NCBI RefSeq assembly: GCF_004341105.1
Contig: NZ_SLZK01000005.1
Location: 1 to 64,000, forward strand
DNA from: Rhizobium sp. BK418
GTDB lineage: Bacteria > Pseudomonadota > Alphaproteobacteria > Rhizobiales > Rhizobiaceae
Reading direction: 5' to 3'
Length of the DNA stretch: 64,000 nucleotides
In this document: piece after piece, positions 25,251 through 33,570 of the stretch
Position numbering within the stretch: the stretch's first letter is position 1
Layout: each line of letters starts with the position of its first letter
The notes under the pieces: generated by a model
The model's input: only the letters and a program-made list of their open reading frames with translations
The model's database searches: none
What the model was told of the DNA's origin: nothing
Position numbers and translations under genes: made by a program

Positions 25251-26666
25251 ATGGCGGTCATGGAAACAGCGGAAAAGATGCTGCCCGCGGGGCTGCGGCC
25301 GATCGCCAGCCGGGCGCTGCGCAGCCTTGCCATAGTTCTTGCCGAACGGGGCGACAAGGCCGCCGCCCAGCGTATGGCGCTGATCGCCTTTGCGATCCGC
25401 ATCCTGAGTGCAGCCCTCGCCTTTCTGTCGCAGATCGTGCTCGCCAGGCTGATGGGCGAATATGAATACGGCATCTTCGTTTTCGTATGGGTGCTGGTCG
25501 TCCTCTGCGGCGACCTTTCCTGTCTTGGCTTCCATACCGCAATCGTCCGCTTCCTGCCGCAATATCGTGCTGCCGGCGCCTTTGCCGAAATCCGTGGCCT
25601 GACCGGCACCGCCCGAGTCTTCGCGATGTTCTCAGGCACGACCGTTCTCATCACCGGCATGCTCGGCCTGCATTTCTTCGGCGACAGGATCGAAAGCTAT
25701 TACCTCGTGCCGACCTTCCTTGGCCTTATCGCCATGCCGATGATCGCGCTCGGCGATATTCTCGAGGGCACGTCGCGGGCCAACCACTGGCCGGTCATGG
25801 CGCTGAGCCCCGTCTATATTGTCAGGCCAATTCTCATCATTCTCTTCATGCTGATAGCCGTCGTCTTCGGCGCGCCGCACACCGCAGTCACCGCCATGCA
25901 GGCTGCACTTGCGGCAACGTTCGTCACTGCGCTCGGCCAATACGCCGCCACGCTCTATCGGATGCGCCGGCACTATGACGCCGGCCCGCGCAAAGTCGAC
26001 TTCCTGGAATGGCTGGGCGTTGCTTTTCCGATCTTCCTGATCGAAGGCGTGAGCTTCCTGCTGACCAATTCCGACGTCATCGTTGTCGGTATCTTTCTCG
26101 AGCCGCATGATGTCGCGATCTACTTCGCGGCCGCCAAGACCATGGCGCTAGTGCATTTCATCAATTTCTCGGTGAAGGCCGCCGCCGGTCCCCGCTTCTC
26201 CTCCATCATCGCCGAAGGCAACCGGACCGATCTTGCTATTGCCGCTGTCGATGCCGCCCGTTGGACGTTTTGGCCTGCCCTCGGCATCGGTCTCGCTGTC
26301 CTGGCTGCCGGGCATCTGCTGCTGTCGCTCTTCGGTGGTGCTTTTACGGCCGGTTATGTGCTGATGGCGATCCTGCTGGCCGGCATCCTCGCCAAGGCGT
26401 TGGTCGGCCCTGCAGAGACGCTTCTGATGATGGCGGGCAAACAAAACCTCTGCGTCGCTCTTTATGCCGGAGCGCTCGCCGCTAACGTCGGCCTCAATAT
26501 TCTACTGATCCCACACTACGGTATCGTCGGTACGGCGATCGCCACTGCCTCCGCCATGGCCGTGGAAGCGATGCTGCTGCATGTCTTCGTGCGCCGCGCA
26601 CTTGGCTTCACGCTCTTCGCCTTCGCGACCCCTTCCGCCGCAACGCCAGAAATGAGAGCCCGATAG
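25251..26666 (+). CDS. Wzx-type polysaccharide flippase (MATE/MOP superfamily)
   Basis: A 471-residue inner-membrane protein with about 12-14 hydrophobic helices and the oligosaccharide-flippase pattern (ILSAALAFLSQIVLARLMGEYEYGIFV near the N-terminus). Such proteins flip lipid-linked oligosaccharides outward. The reading frame stays open upstream to 25095, but that part runs through the secA terminator, so I start at the ATG at 25251; 25260 is also possible. TATAAT at 25214-25219 may be the -10 of its promoter. It abuts the acyltransferase gene with no gap. No glycosyltransferase is nearby, so its substrate is unknown. Confidence 0.87.
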   Translation: MAVMETAEKMLPAGLRPIASRALRSLAIVLAERGDKAAAQRMALIAFAIRILSAALAFLSQIVLARLMGEYEYGIFVFVWVLVVLCGDLSCLGFHTAIVRFLPQYRAAGAFAEIRGLTGTARVFAMFSGTTVLITGMLGLHFFGDRIESYYLVPTFLGLIAMPMIALGDILEGTSRANHWPVMALSPVYIVRPILIILFMLIAVVFGAPHTAVTAMQAALAATFVTALGQYAATLYRMRRHYDAGPRKVDFLEWLGVAFPIFLIEGVSFLLTNSDVIVVGIFLEPHDVAIYFAAAKTMALVHFINFSVKAAAGPRFSSIIAEGNRTDLAIAAVDAARWTFWPALGIGLAVLAAGHLLLSLFGGAFTAGYVLMAILLAGILAKALVGPAETLLMMAGKQNLCVALYAGALAANVGLNILLIPHYGIVGTAIATASAMAVEAMLLHVFVRRALGFTLFAFATPSAATPEMRAR

Positions 26667-27944
26667 ATGGTACGCGTACCACCCATCACCGAGAGCACCG
26701 ACAGCAACGCGAACCGCATGGTTCACGATCTTGCCGCGCTCAAGTTCGACGCGCCGCAGGCCGAAGGGCGCATCGAAATCGGCCGGCCGGGCCGCGAACT
26801 CTGCCTCTACCCCGGTAAGCTCGGCTACGATCTGCAGGAGGAACTGGACTTCCTTTCAAACCGCGCGATGGAGCCGAACGTCTTCTTCAGCGGCCGTTTC
26901 CTGGCCCCCGCCATGCCGCGGCTGGAGGATCGGCAGGTCAATTTCGCCATCATCCGCGATCAGAATGAGCATCGCAGCCGCATGCGCCTGCTGATGCCGT
27001 TCTCAGTCGACAAGCCGGGTTTTGCCGTCGGCCCATCGATTATCCGCGGCTGGGCAAACAGCTTCGGTCCGCTCGGCACCCCGCTCGTCGATGCCGAGGA
27101 CGCGGCCGAGACGCTGGACAATCTCTTCGAAGGCCTGATCACGCCGGACCTCGGCCTGCCGGGCACGCTGGTGCTGCCAGACGTACGGCTGAACGGCATC
27201 TTCGTGCGCATGGCCAAGGCCGTAGCGCTCAGCCGCAACCTGCCGCTGACGATCGCCAATCCCTATGAGCGGCCGATGCTGCAGAGCGATGACGACGCCA
27301 TGGTCTATCTCGGCCGCACCATATCCTCCTCTCACCTGCGCGAGATGCGCCGCCAGTGGCGGCTGCTCGAAGAGCTCGGCACGGTCGTCCACACCGTTGC
27401 CCGCCAGCCGCGGGAGATTCACATGCGCTTCGAGGAATTCCTGGCGCTAGAGGCCGGCGGCTGGAAAGGCAAGCGCCGCAGTGCGCTGGTGACCGACCGC
27501 TATCACACCGCCTTCGCCCGCGAGGCCGTCTCCAACCTGGCGGAGGTCGACGCCGTACGCATCCACACGATCGACCTCAAAGGCAAGGCAATTGCCTCCG
27601 TCGTCGTGCTGATGATGGGCGGCGAGGCCTACACCTGGAAGACCGCCTATGACGAAAACTATTCCCGCTACTCGCCGGGCAAGCTGCTGATGAGCGAGCT
27701 GACGGAATGGCATCTCGACGACGCCAACGTCGTGCGCTCGGATTCCTGCGCCGTCTCCGATCATCCGATCATGAGCCGCTTTTGGCGGGAGCGCGAGGAG
27801 ATGGGCACGCTGGTGATCGGCCTCACCCAGAACGGCGACCGCGACATGCGCCAGGTCGCGGCCCAACTTCACATGTACCGCAGCACCCGCAACATGGCGA
27901 AGATGCTGCGCGAGAAGATCATGTCGCTTGCCGGCCGAGGCTGA
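26667..27944 (+). CDS. CelD/BcsL-like acyltransferase (GNAT superfamily)
   Basis: A 425-residue soluble protein with the Acetyltransf_6 / CelD-type GNAT fold in its second half (MRFEEFLALEAGGWKGKRRSAL near 255, YTWKTAYDENYSRYSPGKLL near 325). The N-terminal half is specific to a rhizobial group. CelD-like enzymes modify exopolysaccharide precursors or cellulose in other bacteria. The ATG starts in the base after the flippase stop, so the two are almost certainly translated together, and I infer that this enzyme acylates the glycan moved by the flippase. Its last 26 bases overlap the end of the acyl-CoA synthetase gene on the other strand. Confidence 0.83.
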   Translation: MVRVPPITESTDSNANRMVHDLAALKFDAPQAEGRIEIGRPGRELCLYPGKLGYDLQEELDFLSNRAMEPNVFFSGRFLAPAMPRLEDRQVNFAIIRDQNEHRSRMRLLMPFSVDKPGFAVGPSIIRGWANSFGPLGTPLVDAEDAAETLDNLFEGLITPDLGLPGTLVLPDVRLNGIFVRMAKAVALSRNLPLTIANPYERPMLQSDDDAMVYLGRTISSSHLREMRRQWRLLEELGTVVHTVARQPREIHMRFEEFLALEAGGWKGKRRSALVTDRYHTAFAREAVSNLAEVDAVRIHTIDLKGKAIASVVVLMMGGEAYTWKTAYDENYSRYSPGKLLMSELTEWHLDDANVVRSDSCAVSDHPIMSRFWREREEMGTLVIGLTQNGDRDMRQVAAQLHMYRSTRNMAKMLREKIMSLAGRG

Positions 27945-29577
27945 TTTCGGCTTCCGCGGCAGCCTTTTCCCGCAGCAGCCGGCGTATCACCTTACCTGTC
28001 GTCGTCAGCGGCAAGGCATCCACAAACTCGACCTCGCGCGGATATTCGTGCATTGAAAGCCGCGTCTTTACCCAGTCCCGGATTTCTGCGGCCAGCTCCG
28101 CGCTGGGCTCGTGGCCCGGTGCAAGCACGATATAGGCCTTGACGATTTCGGTTCGCAACGCATCGGGTTTGCCAACGGCAGCGGCGAGCTGTACGGCCGG
28201 ATGACCGATGAGACAGTCCTCGATCTCCGCCGGACCGATGCGGTAACCCGAAGAGGTAATGACGTCATCGTCGCGGCCCGCGAAGGTGACATAGCCCTCC
28301 TCATCTTGCCGGCCGATGTCGCCGGTCAGCAGCCAACCCTCGACATATTTCCTCTGCGTCGCATCGGGATCGTTCCAGTAGCCGAGGAACATTACCGGAT
28401 CAGGGCTGGCAATGGCGATCTGTCCTTGCTCTCCGACCGGCAGCTCGGCACCTTCATCGTTGACGATCGCCACCTTGTGGCCAGGCGAAGCGCGTCCGAT
28501 TGCACCTGGCTTCGTAACGCCGAAGGCAGCGCTGGAAGACAGCACAAAATTGCATTCCGTCTGCCCGTAAAATTCATTGACCGTAATACCGAGCGTGCGG
28601 CGCACCCACTCATAGGTCTCACGGCCAAGCGATTCGCCCGCCGAGCCGATCGTGCGCAGCACGAGATCATATTTCAAGCGCGGCGCATCAACGGATTTCA
28701 GGAGCCGCAACGCCGTTGGCGGAATGAAGGCGTTGCGGACCTTCATCTCGGCCATGATGCGATAGGCCGTGTCCGCATCGAATTTCTGGGCCGGCGAAGA
28801 GACGACAGGTACACCGAGCAGCAGGCTCGGCAGTAGCGCATTGAGCAAACCGCCAGCCCAGGCCCAGTCCGACGGCGTCCAGACTTTATCTCCCGCCTGC
28901 GGGAAACCTTCGTGGACAAACTGCATGCCCGGAATGTGGCCGGCGAGCACCCGATGACCGTGCAGCGCACCCTTCGGAGGGCCTGTCGTGCCCGACGTGA
29001 AGATCATCAGGGCCGGCTCATCCGGTCCCGATTGCGCGATATCGAAGACGGGCGGATAGGCCGAGACCAGATCGGCAAAGCCGAGCGTATCTGCCGAAGG
29101 TCCTTCGATGCTGATGATATGTTTGACGTCAGGCAGCCGGTCGCGGATCTGATTGATCCGAGCAAGACCGAAGCCGTTGGTTATGACGGCTGCCGCGCCC
29201 GCGGCCTTCAGTCGGTATTCCAGCGCTTCGACCCCAAAAAGCAGAGCAAGCGGCAGAGCAATCGCGCTCATCTTGTAGATCGCCACATGCGAAATGACCG
29301 TCTCGAAACACTGCGGCAGAAGCAGCGCCACGCGATCTCCCCGGCCGATGCCGAGTGCTGAAAGCGCGTTGGCGAGGGATGATGAGCGGGCAGCTAGCTC
29401 GCCATAGGTCAAAGACAGGTGATCGCCGTCAGGGCTGAAGTGTTCGAGGCAGATGCGACCGGGATCACGCCCCGCCCAATCGTCGCTGACGGCACGGCCG
29501 ATATTGAAATCCTCAGGGATCTGCCAGGAAAAATCGCAGTAGAGCGTGTCGTATTGATCGCCAGACGGCAGTTTCAT
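27919..29577 (-). CDS. AMP-forming acyl-CoA synthetase
   Basis: A 552-residue adenylate-forming enzyme that activates a carboxylic acid to its CoA thioester through an acyl-AMP. The P-loop-like FTSGTTGPPKGALHGH lies near 190, FYGQTECN near 325, TGDIGRQDEEGYVTFAGRDDD near 420 and the catalytic lysine in TTTGKVIRR near 535. It resembles the medium-chain/acetate-like AcsA group, and the true substrate cannot be told from sequence. An upstream in-frame start at 29649 adds 24 residues without a ribosome site, so I use 29577. It is divergent from the aldo/keto reductase gene. Confidence 0.88.
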   Translation of the reverse strand: MKLPSGDQYDTLYCDFSWQIPEDFNIGRAVSDDWAGRDPGRICLEHFSPDGDHLSLTYGELAARSSSLANALSALGIGRGDRVALLLPQCFETVISHVAIYKMSAIALPLALLFGVEALEYRLKAAGAAAVITNGFGLARINQIRDRLPDVKHIISIEGPSADTLGFADLVSAYPPVFDIAQSGPDEPALMIFTSGTTGPPKGALHGHRVLAGHIPGMQFVHEGFPQAGDKVWTPSDWAWAGGLLNALLPSLLLGVPVVSSPAQKFDADTAYRIMAEMKVRNAFIPPTALRLLKSVDAPRLKYDLVLRTIGSAGESLGRETYEWVRRTLGITVNEFYGQTECNFVLSSSAAFGVTKPGAIGRASPGHKVAIVNDEGAELPVGEQGQIAIASPDPVMFLGYWNDPDATQRKYVEGWLLTGDIGRQDEEGYVTFAGRDDDVITSSGYRIGPAEIEDCLIGHPAVQLAAAVGKPDALRTEIVKAYIVLAPGHEPSAELAAEIRDWVKTRLSMHEYPREVEFVDALPLTTTGKVIRRLLREKAAAEAEISLGRQAT

Positions 29578-29669
29578 GGGCAAGATCCGGTAAGATGCTG
29601 CACCAGCTAACACCTCCCAGTGCGGACACGCAAGCGGTGTAGTTCGCAAGGATAAGGCGAGATCCCGCT

Positions 29670-29685
29670 CAATGGTCGCCCATTG
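29670..29685. promoter_or_regulatory. Candidate operator between divergent genes
   Basis: Perfect inverted repeat CAATGG-N4-CCATTG, about 95 bases upstream of the acyl-CoA synthetase and 115 upstream of the aldo/keto reductase. A second palindrome, ACGCATGCGT, lies at 29755-29764. No regulator gene is adjacent, so its ligand protein is unknown. Confidence 0.35.
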
Positions 29686-29800
29686 TTGCGCTAACCGCAG
29701 AACAAATTCTCCGCCAGGCTGGCTGAGACTTCCACGATTTCTGCGCTACATCATACGCATGCGTCTGGGGAGTCGCTGAAATTCATCACGGAGCACTTTC

Positions 29801-30781
29801 ATGGAATATGTAAAATTCGGGAAGACCGGTCTCGAAGTCTCGAAGATCTGCCTCGGCTGCATGACCTATGGCGATCCGAATCGCGGAAACCACGCCTGGA
29901 GCCTGCCGGAGGAAGAAAGCCGTGCGCTGCTCAAGCAGGCGATCGATCTCGGCATCAACTTCCTCGATACAGCCAATACCTATTCCAACGGCTCCTCGGA
30001 GGAGATCGTGGGCCGTGCCATCAAGGATTTCGCCAAGCGCGAAGACATCGTGCTTGCCACCAAGGTCTTCAACCGCATGCGCCCCGGCCCGAATGGCGCC
30101 GGCCTGTCGCGCAAGGCGATCTTCGATGAGATCGACAACAGCCTACGCCGCCTCGGCACTGACTATGTCGACCTCTATCAAATTCACCGCTGGGACTACA
30201 CGACACCGATCGAGGAAACGCTGGAAGCCCTCCATGATATCGTGAAGGCCGGCAAGGCGCGCTATATCGGCGCCTCCTCCATGTATTCCTGGCAGTTCGC
30301 CAAGGCGCTCTACACGTCGCGTCTCAACGGCTGGACGGAATTCGTCAGCATGCAGAACCACGTGAACCTGCTCTACCGCGAAGAAGAGCGGGAAATGCTG
30401 CCGTTCTGCGAGGACCAGAAGATCGCCGTCATTCCCTGGAGCCCGCTTGCCCGCGGCCGTCTGACCCGCGACTGGGACGAGAAGACCAACCGCAGCGAGA
30501 CCGACGAATTCGGCAAGACGCTCTACAAGCAGGCCGAGGATGCCGACCGCAAGATCGTTGAGAAGGTTGCCGAGATCGCCAGGGCTCATGGCCTCTCCCG
30601 CGCCCAGGTCGCCACTGCCTGGATCCTGCAGAAAAGCGCCGTCACCGCCCCGATCATCGGTGCCTCCAAGCCGAACCACCTGACGGATGCCGTCGGAGCG
30701 CTGACGGTGAAACTGAGCGCCGAGGATGTCGCAGCACTCGAAGCGCCCTACATTCCGCACAATGTCGCCGGCTTCAAATAA
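29801..30781 (+). CDS. Aldo/keto reductase
   Basis: A 326-residue NADPH-dependent oxidoreductase of the AKR superfamily with a TIM barrel. The catalytic tetrad is visible: Asp and Tyr in FLDTANTYSNG (about residues 53-63), Lys in LATKVF (about 88) and His in YQIHRWDY (about 128). The cofactor loop near IIGASKPNHL (about 288) is conserved. GGAG lies eight bases before the ATG. The substrate is unknown; members of this branch reduce small aldehydes and ketones. It converges on the TetR gene. Confidence 0.92.
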   Translation: MEYVKFGKTGLEVSKICLGCMTYGDPNRGNHAWSLPEEESRALLKQAIDLGINFLDTANTYSNGSSEEIVGRAIKDFAKREDIVLATKVFNRMRPGPNGAGLSRKAIFDEIDNSLRRLGTDYVDLYQIHRWDYTTPIEETLEALHDIVKAGKARYIGASSMYSWQFAKALYTSRLNGWTEFVSMQNHVNLLYREEEREMLPFCEDQKIAVIPWSPLARGRLTRDWDEKTNRSETDEFGKTLYKQAEDADRKIVEKVAEIARAHGLSRAQVATAWILQKSAVTAPIIGASKPNHLTDAVGALTVKLSAEDVAALEAPYIPHNVAGFK

Positions 30782-30851
30782 GCCGCCACGGCAATCTCCT
30801 GCTGATAACGCGGCGGGAGATCATTCCATTCCAACAAGAGCGCGCACCGAT

Positions 30852-31430
30852 TTAGAACGACTGCGCCGGGTCGAGCTTGCGGCGCATCGTGACCAGGAAC
30901 TGTTCAGCGAGCGCCCGATCCTCGACCGCCCTGGCCAGAATAACAGCCCCCATCATCGAGGAGAGCGTCGTCGTCGCATTGGCGCGACGCTCCTCCGACG
31001 TTTCACCCGGCACGATATCCTGGAGAACAGCGACCAGCGTCGATAAACCCTCGCTGAAGGTCGCACGAACCGCACCTTCGCTGCGGCTGACTTCCTGGGT
31101 CAGCGAGGCGAATACACAGCTTCCACCTGGATCGTCGACCGTGCGCCAGTGGATGTAGTGATCAAGCAGCGCTTGTAGTGGCCGCTCTGGATGGCTGGCA
31201 ATCTGCTCTCGCCAGCGTTCCTCCACGCGTTCGATCAGATTGCGGCTGACTTCCAGCGCAAGATCGTCCTTTGATTCGAAATGGCCGTAAAATCCGCCAT
31301 GGGTCAGACCGGCGGCTTTCATGATGTCGGCGACGCCGACGCCGTCAAATCCATTCTCGCGAAAAAGCACGCTGGCAGCCGTCAGGATCTTTTCACGGTT
31401 TTCTGCAAATTTTTCTCGGCTGACCCGCAT
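30852..31430 (-). CDS. TetR/AcrR family repressor
   Basis: A 192-residue regulator. The N-terminal helix-turn-helix is typical (KILTAASVLFRENGFDGVGVADIMKAAGLTHGGFYGHFESKDDL, residues about 12-55), followed by a helical ligand-binding region with YIHWRTVDDPGGSCVFASL. The start at 31430 gives the usual short N-terminus; the in-frame ATG at 31460 adds ten residues. It is divergent from an MFS transporter gene with two inverted repeats in the gap that look like its operators, so it most likely represses both itself and the transporter until an unknown compound binds. The C-terminal domain resembles the TetR_C group of YcdC-like repressors. Confidence 0.93.
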   Translation of the reverse strand: MRVSREKFAENREKILTAASVLFRENGFDGVGVADIMKAAGLTHGGFYGHFESKDDLALEVSRNLIERVEERWREQIASHPERPLQALLDHYIHWRTVDDPGGSCVFASLTQEVSRSEGAVRATFSEGLSTLVAVLQDIVPGETSEERRANATTTLSSMMGAVILARAVEDRALAEQFLVTMRRKLDPAQSF

Positions 31431-31453
31431 TTTTCGTCTCCGGAAATGGTCAC

Positions 31454-31508
31454 TTGACAATTTATATGATGTCCATCATCAATACGCAACAAATATGATG
31501 ATCGTCAT
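31454..31508 (+). promoter_or_regulatory. MFS promoter with two TetR operators
   Basis: TTGACA (31454-31459) is a consensus -35. About 17-18 bases further is a weak -10 near 31477-31483. Two inverted repeats share the form ATGATG-NN-CRTCAT: ATGATGTCCATCAT at 31466-31479, inside the spacer, and ATGATGATCGTCAT at 31495-31508, over the expected transcription start. Their centres are 29 bases apart. Binding at either would block the polymerase. Confidence 0.75.
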
Positions 31509-31554
31509 GTAAAACTCTCTTGTATGGTCCCCACGTCATAAACGGAATTTGCCC

Positions 31555-32850
31555 ATGGTCTCTGCAGTCCTTGCATCCTCCCTTGCCCGGCGAAACATTC
31601 ATTATGGATGGGTCGTCGTCGCCGCCACCTTCCTGACCATGCTCGTAACCGCCGGCGCCATGGGTGCGCCGGGTGTCCTCATCAAACCGCTGCAGGACGA
31701 ATTCGGCTGGGAAACCTCGCAAATCTCGTCTGCTCTTGCCATCCGCCTGATCCTCTTCGGTCTGATGGGTCCGTTTGCAGCAGCCTTCATGAACTATTTT
31801 GGCGTCCGTAAAGTCATCGTCTTTGCACTCGCCCTCATCGGGGCTGGCTTCGTCGGCTCGCTATTCATGACCAAGCTGTGGCATCTGCTGGCGCTCTGGG
31901 GCGTCGTCGTCGGCTTCGGCACCGGGCTGACCGCCATGGTGCTGGCAGCCACGGTTTCCACTCGCTGGTTCGTCAAGCATCGAGGCCTCGTCGTCGGCAT
32001 GCTCTCGGCGAGCTCAGCGACGGGCCAGCTCGTCTTCCTACCGCTGATGGCGGAGCTGACCGAACGCTATGGCTGGCGCGCGACCGTCTTCTTCGTCTGC
32101 GCCATGATCATGGTCGCCGCCCTTCTCGTGCTCCTGTTCATGCGTGATCGCCCCTCTGATGTGAACCTGCCCTCGGTCGGCGAAACCCAGATCACGCCAG
32201 CCCCTGTCCGCGGCACGCTCGGCGCAGCACTTGCAACGCCGCTCACCACACTCAAGGAAATCTCGAAGACATCGACCTTCTGGATCCTGTTTGCCACCTT
32301 CTTCATCTGTGGGCTCAGCACCAATGGTCTGATCCAGACACATTTCGTCACCCTCTGCGGCGATTTCGGCATCATGCCGGTTGCGGCCGCAAGCGTTCTT
32401 GCCGTCATGGGCATCTTCGATTTCTTCGGCACGATCGGTTCCGGCTGGCTTTCCGACCGCTTCGACAATCGCTGGCTGCTCTTCTGGTATTATGGTCTGC
32501 GCGGCCTCTCGCTGCTCTTCCTGCCCTTCAGCGATTTCTCTTTCTACGGCCTATCGATCTTCGCCGTCTTCTACGGACTAGACTGGATCGCCACCGTGCC
32601 GCCAACCGTCAAAATCGCTGCCGACCGCTTCGGCCGTGAAAAAGCAGGTCTCGTTTTCGGCTGGGTCTTTGCGGGCCATCAGCTTGGCGCTGCCACGGCC
32701 GCCTACGGCGCCGGCCTGTCGCGCACGGCGCTGGAAAGCTACCTGCCCGCCTTCTTCATTGCCGGCGCCTTCTGCCTGCTCGCCTCGGTTCTGGCGATCA
32801 CGCTGAAAAAGTCAGGTCTGACCGGAGCAAGCGCAACGGTCGCCCACTAA
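31555..32850 (+). CDS. MFS transporter, oxalate/formate-antiporter-like
   Basis: A 431-residue inner-membrane protein with 12 predicted helices in two six-helix halves and a cytoplasmic loop at about 195-220. The RNIHYGWVVVAATFLTML start and the SSATGQLVFLPLMAEL motif resemble the OxlT/monocarboxylate group of the major facilitator superfamily. It may carry a small organic anion in or out; I cannot name it. The TTG at 31549 is a less likely start. Controlled by the divergent TetR repressor. Confidence 0.9.
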   Translation: MVSAVLASSLARRNIHYGWVVVAATFLTMLVTAGAMGAPGVLIKPLQDEFGWETSQISSALAIRLILFGLMGPFAAAFMNYFGVRKVIVFALALIGAGFVGSLFMTKLWHLLALWGVVVGFGTGLTAMVLAATVSTRWFVKHRGLVVGMLSASSATGQLVFLPLMAELTERYGWRATVFFVCAMIMVAALLVLLFMRDRPSDVNLPSVGETQITPAPVRGTLGAALATPLTTLKEISKTSTFWILFATFFICGLSTNGLIQTHFVTLCGDFGIMPVAAASVLAVMGIFDFFGTIGSGWLSDRFDNRWLLFWYYGLRGLSLLFLPFSDFSFYGLSIFAVFYGLDWIATVPPTVKIAADRFGREKAGLVFGWVFAGHQLGAATAAYGAGLSRTALESYLPAFFIAGAFCLLASVLAITLKKSGLTGASATVAH

Positions 32851-32935
32851 ACATCAAATTCCACGCAGCTAAACTTCGCCCGCCGTCTTGCACGCGCGGG
32901 CGAACGCATGTTAGACAGCCGCCTCGTATTTCGCT

Positions 32936-33020
32936 GCCCCATTGGCGGAATTGGTAGACGCGCTCGACTCAAAATCGAGTTTCGAAAGAAGTGCTGGTTC
33001 GACCCCGGCATGGGGCACCA
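32936..33020 (+). tRNA. tRNA-Leu(CAA)
   Basis: An 85-base class II tRNA with encoded CCA end. The acceptor stem GCCCCAT pairs with ATGGGGC, the D region has GGCGGAATTGGTAGACGC, the anticodon stem CTCGA/TCGAG closes a loop CTCAAAA with anticodon CAA (reads UUG), a short variable arm follows (TTCGAAAGAAG), and the T arm is GCTGG-TTCGACC-CCGGC. Confidence 0.97.
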
Positions 33021-33040
33021 AACATCTCTGAAGCGAATTT

Positions 33041-33071
33041 CATGCTTCGCCCCCCAAAAGGCGAAGGCATG
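33041..33071 (+). terminator. Candidate terminator of tRNA-Leu
   Basis: Hairpin CATGC-TTCGCC and GGCGAA-GCATG with one bulged G and an eight-base loop, 20 bases past the CCA end. No T run follows, so its efficiency is uncertain. Confidence 0.4.
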
Positions 33072-33132
33072 CTTCTCGCAGATTAATGCTGCGGTCTCGG
33101 CGGAGTGGAATGCCGAATCCCCAGCGAAGTCG

Positions 33133-33414
33133 TTAGTCACAACGGCGAACCGTTTTTGTGACAGTGCCTTCGTCGGTCTCACGGGTCACGCTCCGCGTGT
33201 AGCAGCGGTCACGGTCCCGATCGCGCCAGCGATCCCGTTCGCGCACCGCGCCGAACGTAATGCCGCGATCACTGATGGTAACGCCGGGGCGGTCACGGTC
33301 ATAACCGTCATAGGCACGCTCGCGTGTGACGGTTACGCTATCTGCCATCGCAGGCGCTGCCGCTGAGGCTAGGGCAAGGGCAGCGATTGCGCAGTTGATG
33401 AGGATTTTTCGCAT
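33133..33414 (-). CDS. Small secreted protein of unknown function
   Basis: A 93-residue protein with a clear signal peptide (MRKILINCAIAALALASAAAPAMA). The mature part is rich in arginine and aspartate (YDGYDRDRPG, RERDRWRDRDRDRCYTRS) and ends TVTKTVRRCD, with two cysteines that may pair in the periplasm. I do not recognise a named family. Charged Arg/Asp repeats like these are common in rhizobial envelope proteins. The in-frame start at 33483 is rejected because it would bury the signal peptide. It is divergent from the antiporter gene. Confidence 0.8.
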   Translation of the reverse strand: MRKILINCAIAALALASAAAPAMADSVTVTRERAYDGYDRDRPGVTISDRGITFGAVRERDRWRDRDRDRCYTRSVTRETDEGTVTKTVRRCD

Positions 33415-33570
33415 CTCTCTTCTCCTTGTCTTCACATAAGGGCAACGACACGGGAGCTTTGTAGTTCCGAAAAAAGCCGGCAATTTACGCCTATTCCCTT
33501 CAAATCAACTCTTTAACTTTGCTGGCGCTTCATCCTAAAGTGCCGGCCTCCGGGCATTTTGAGAGGGCTG

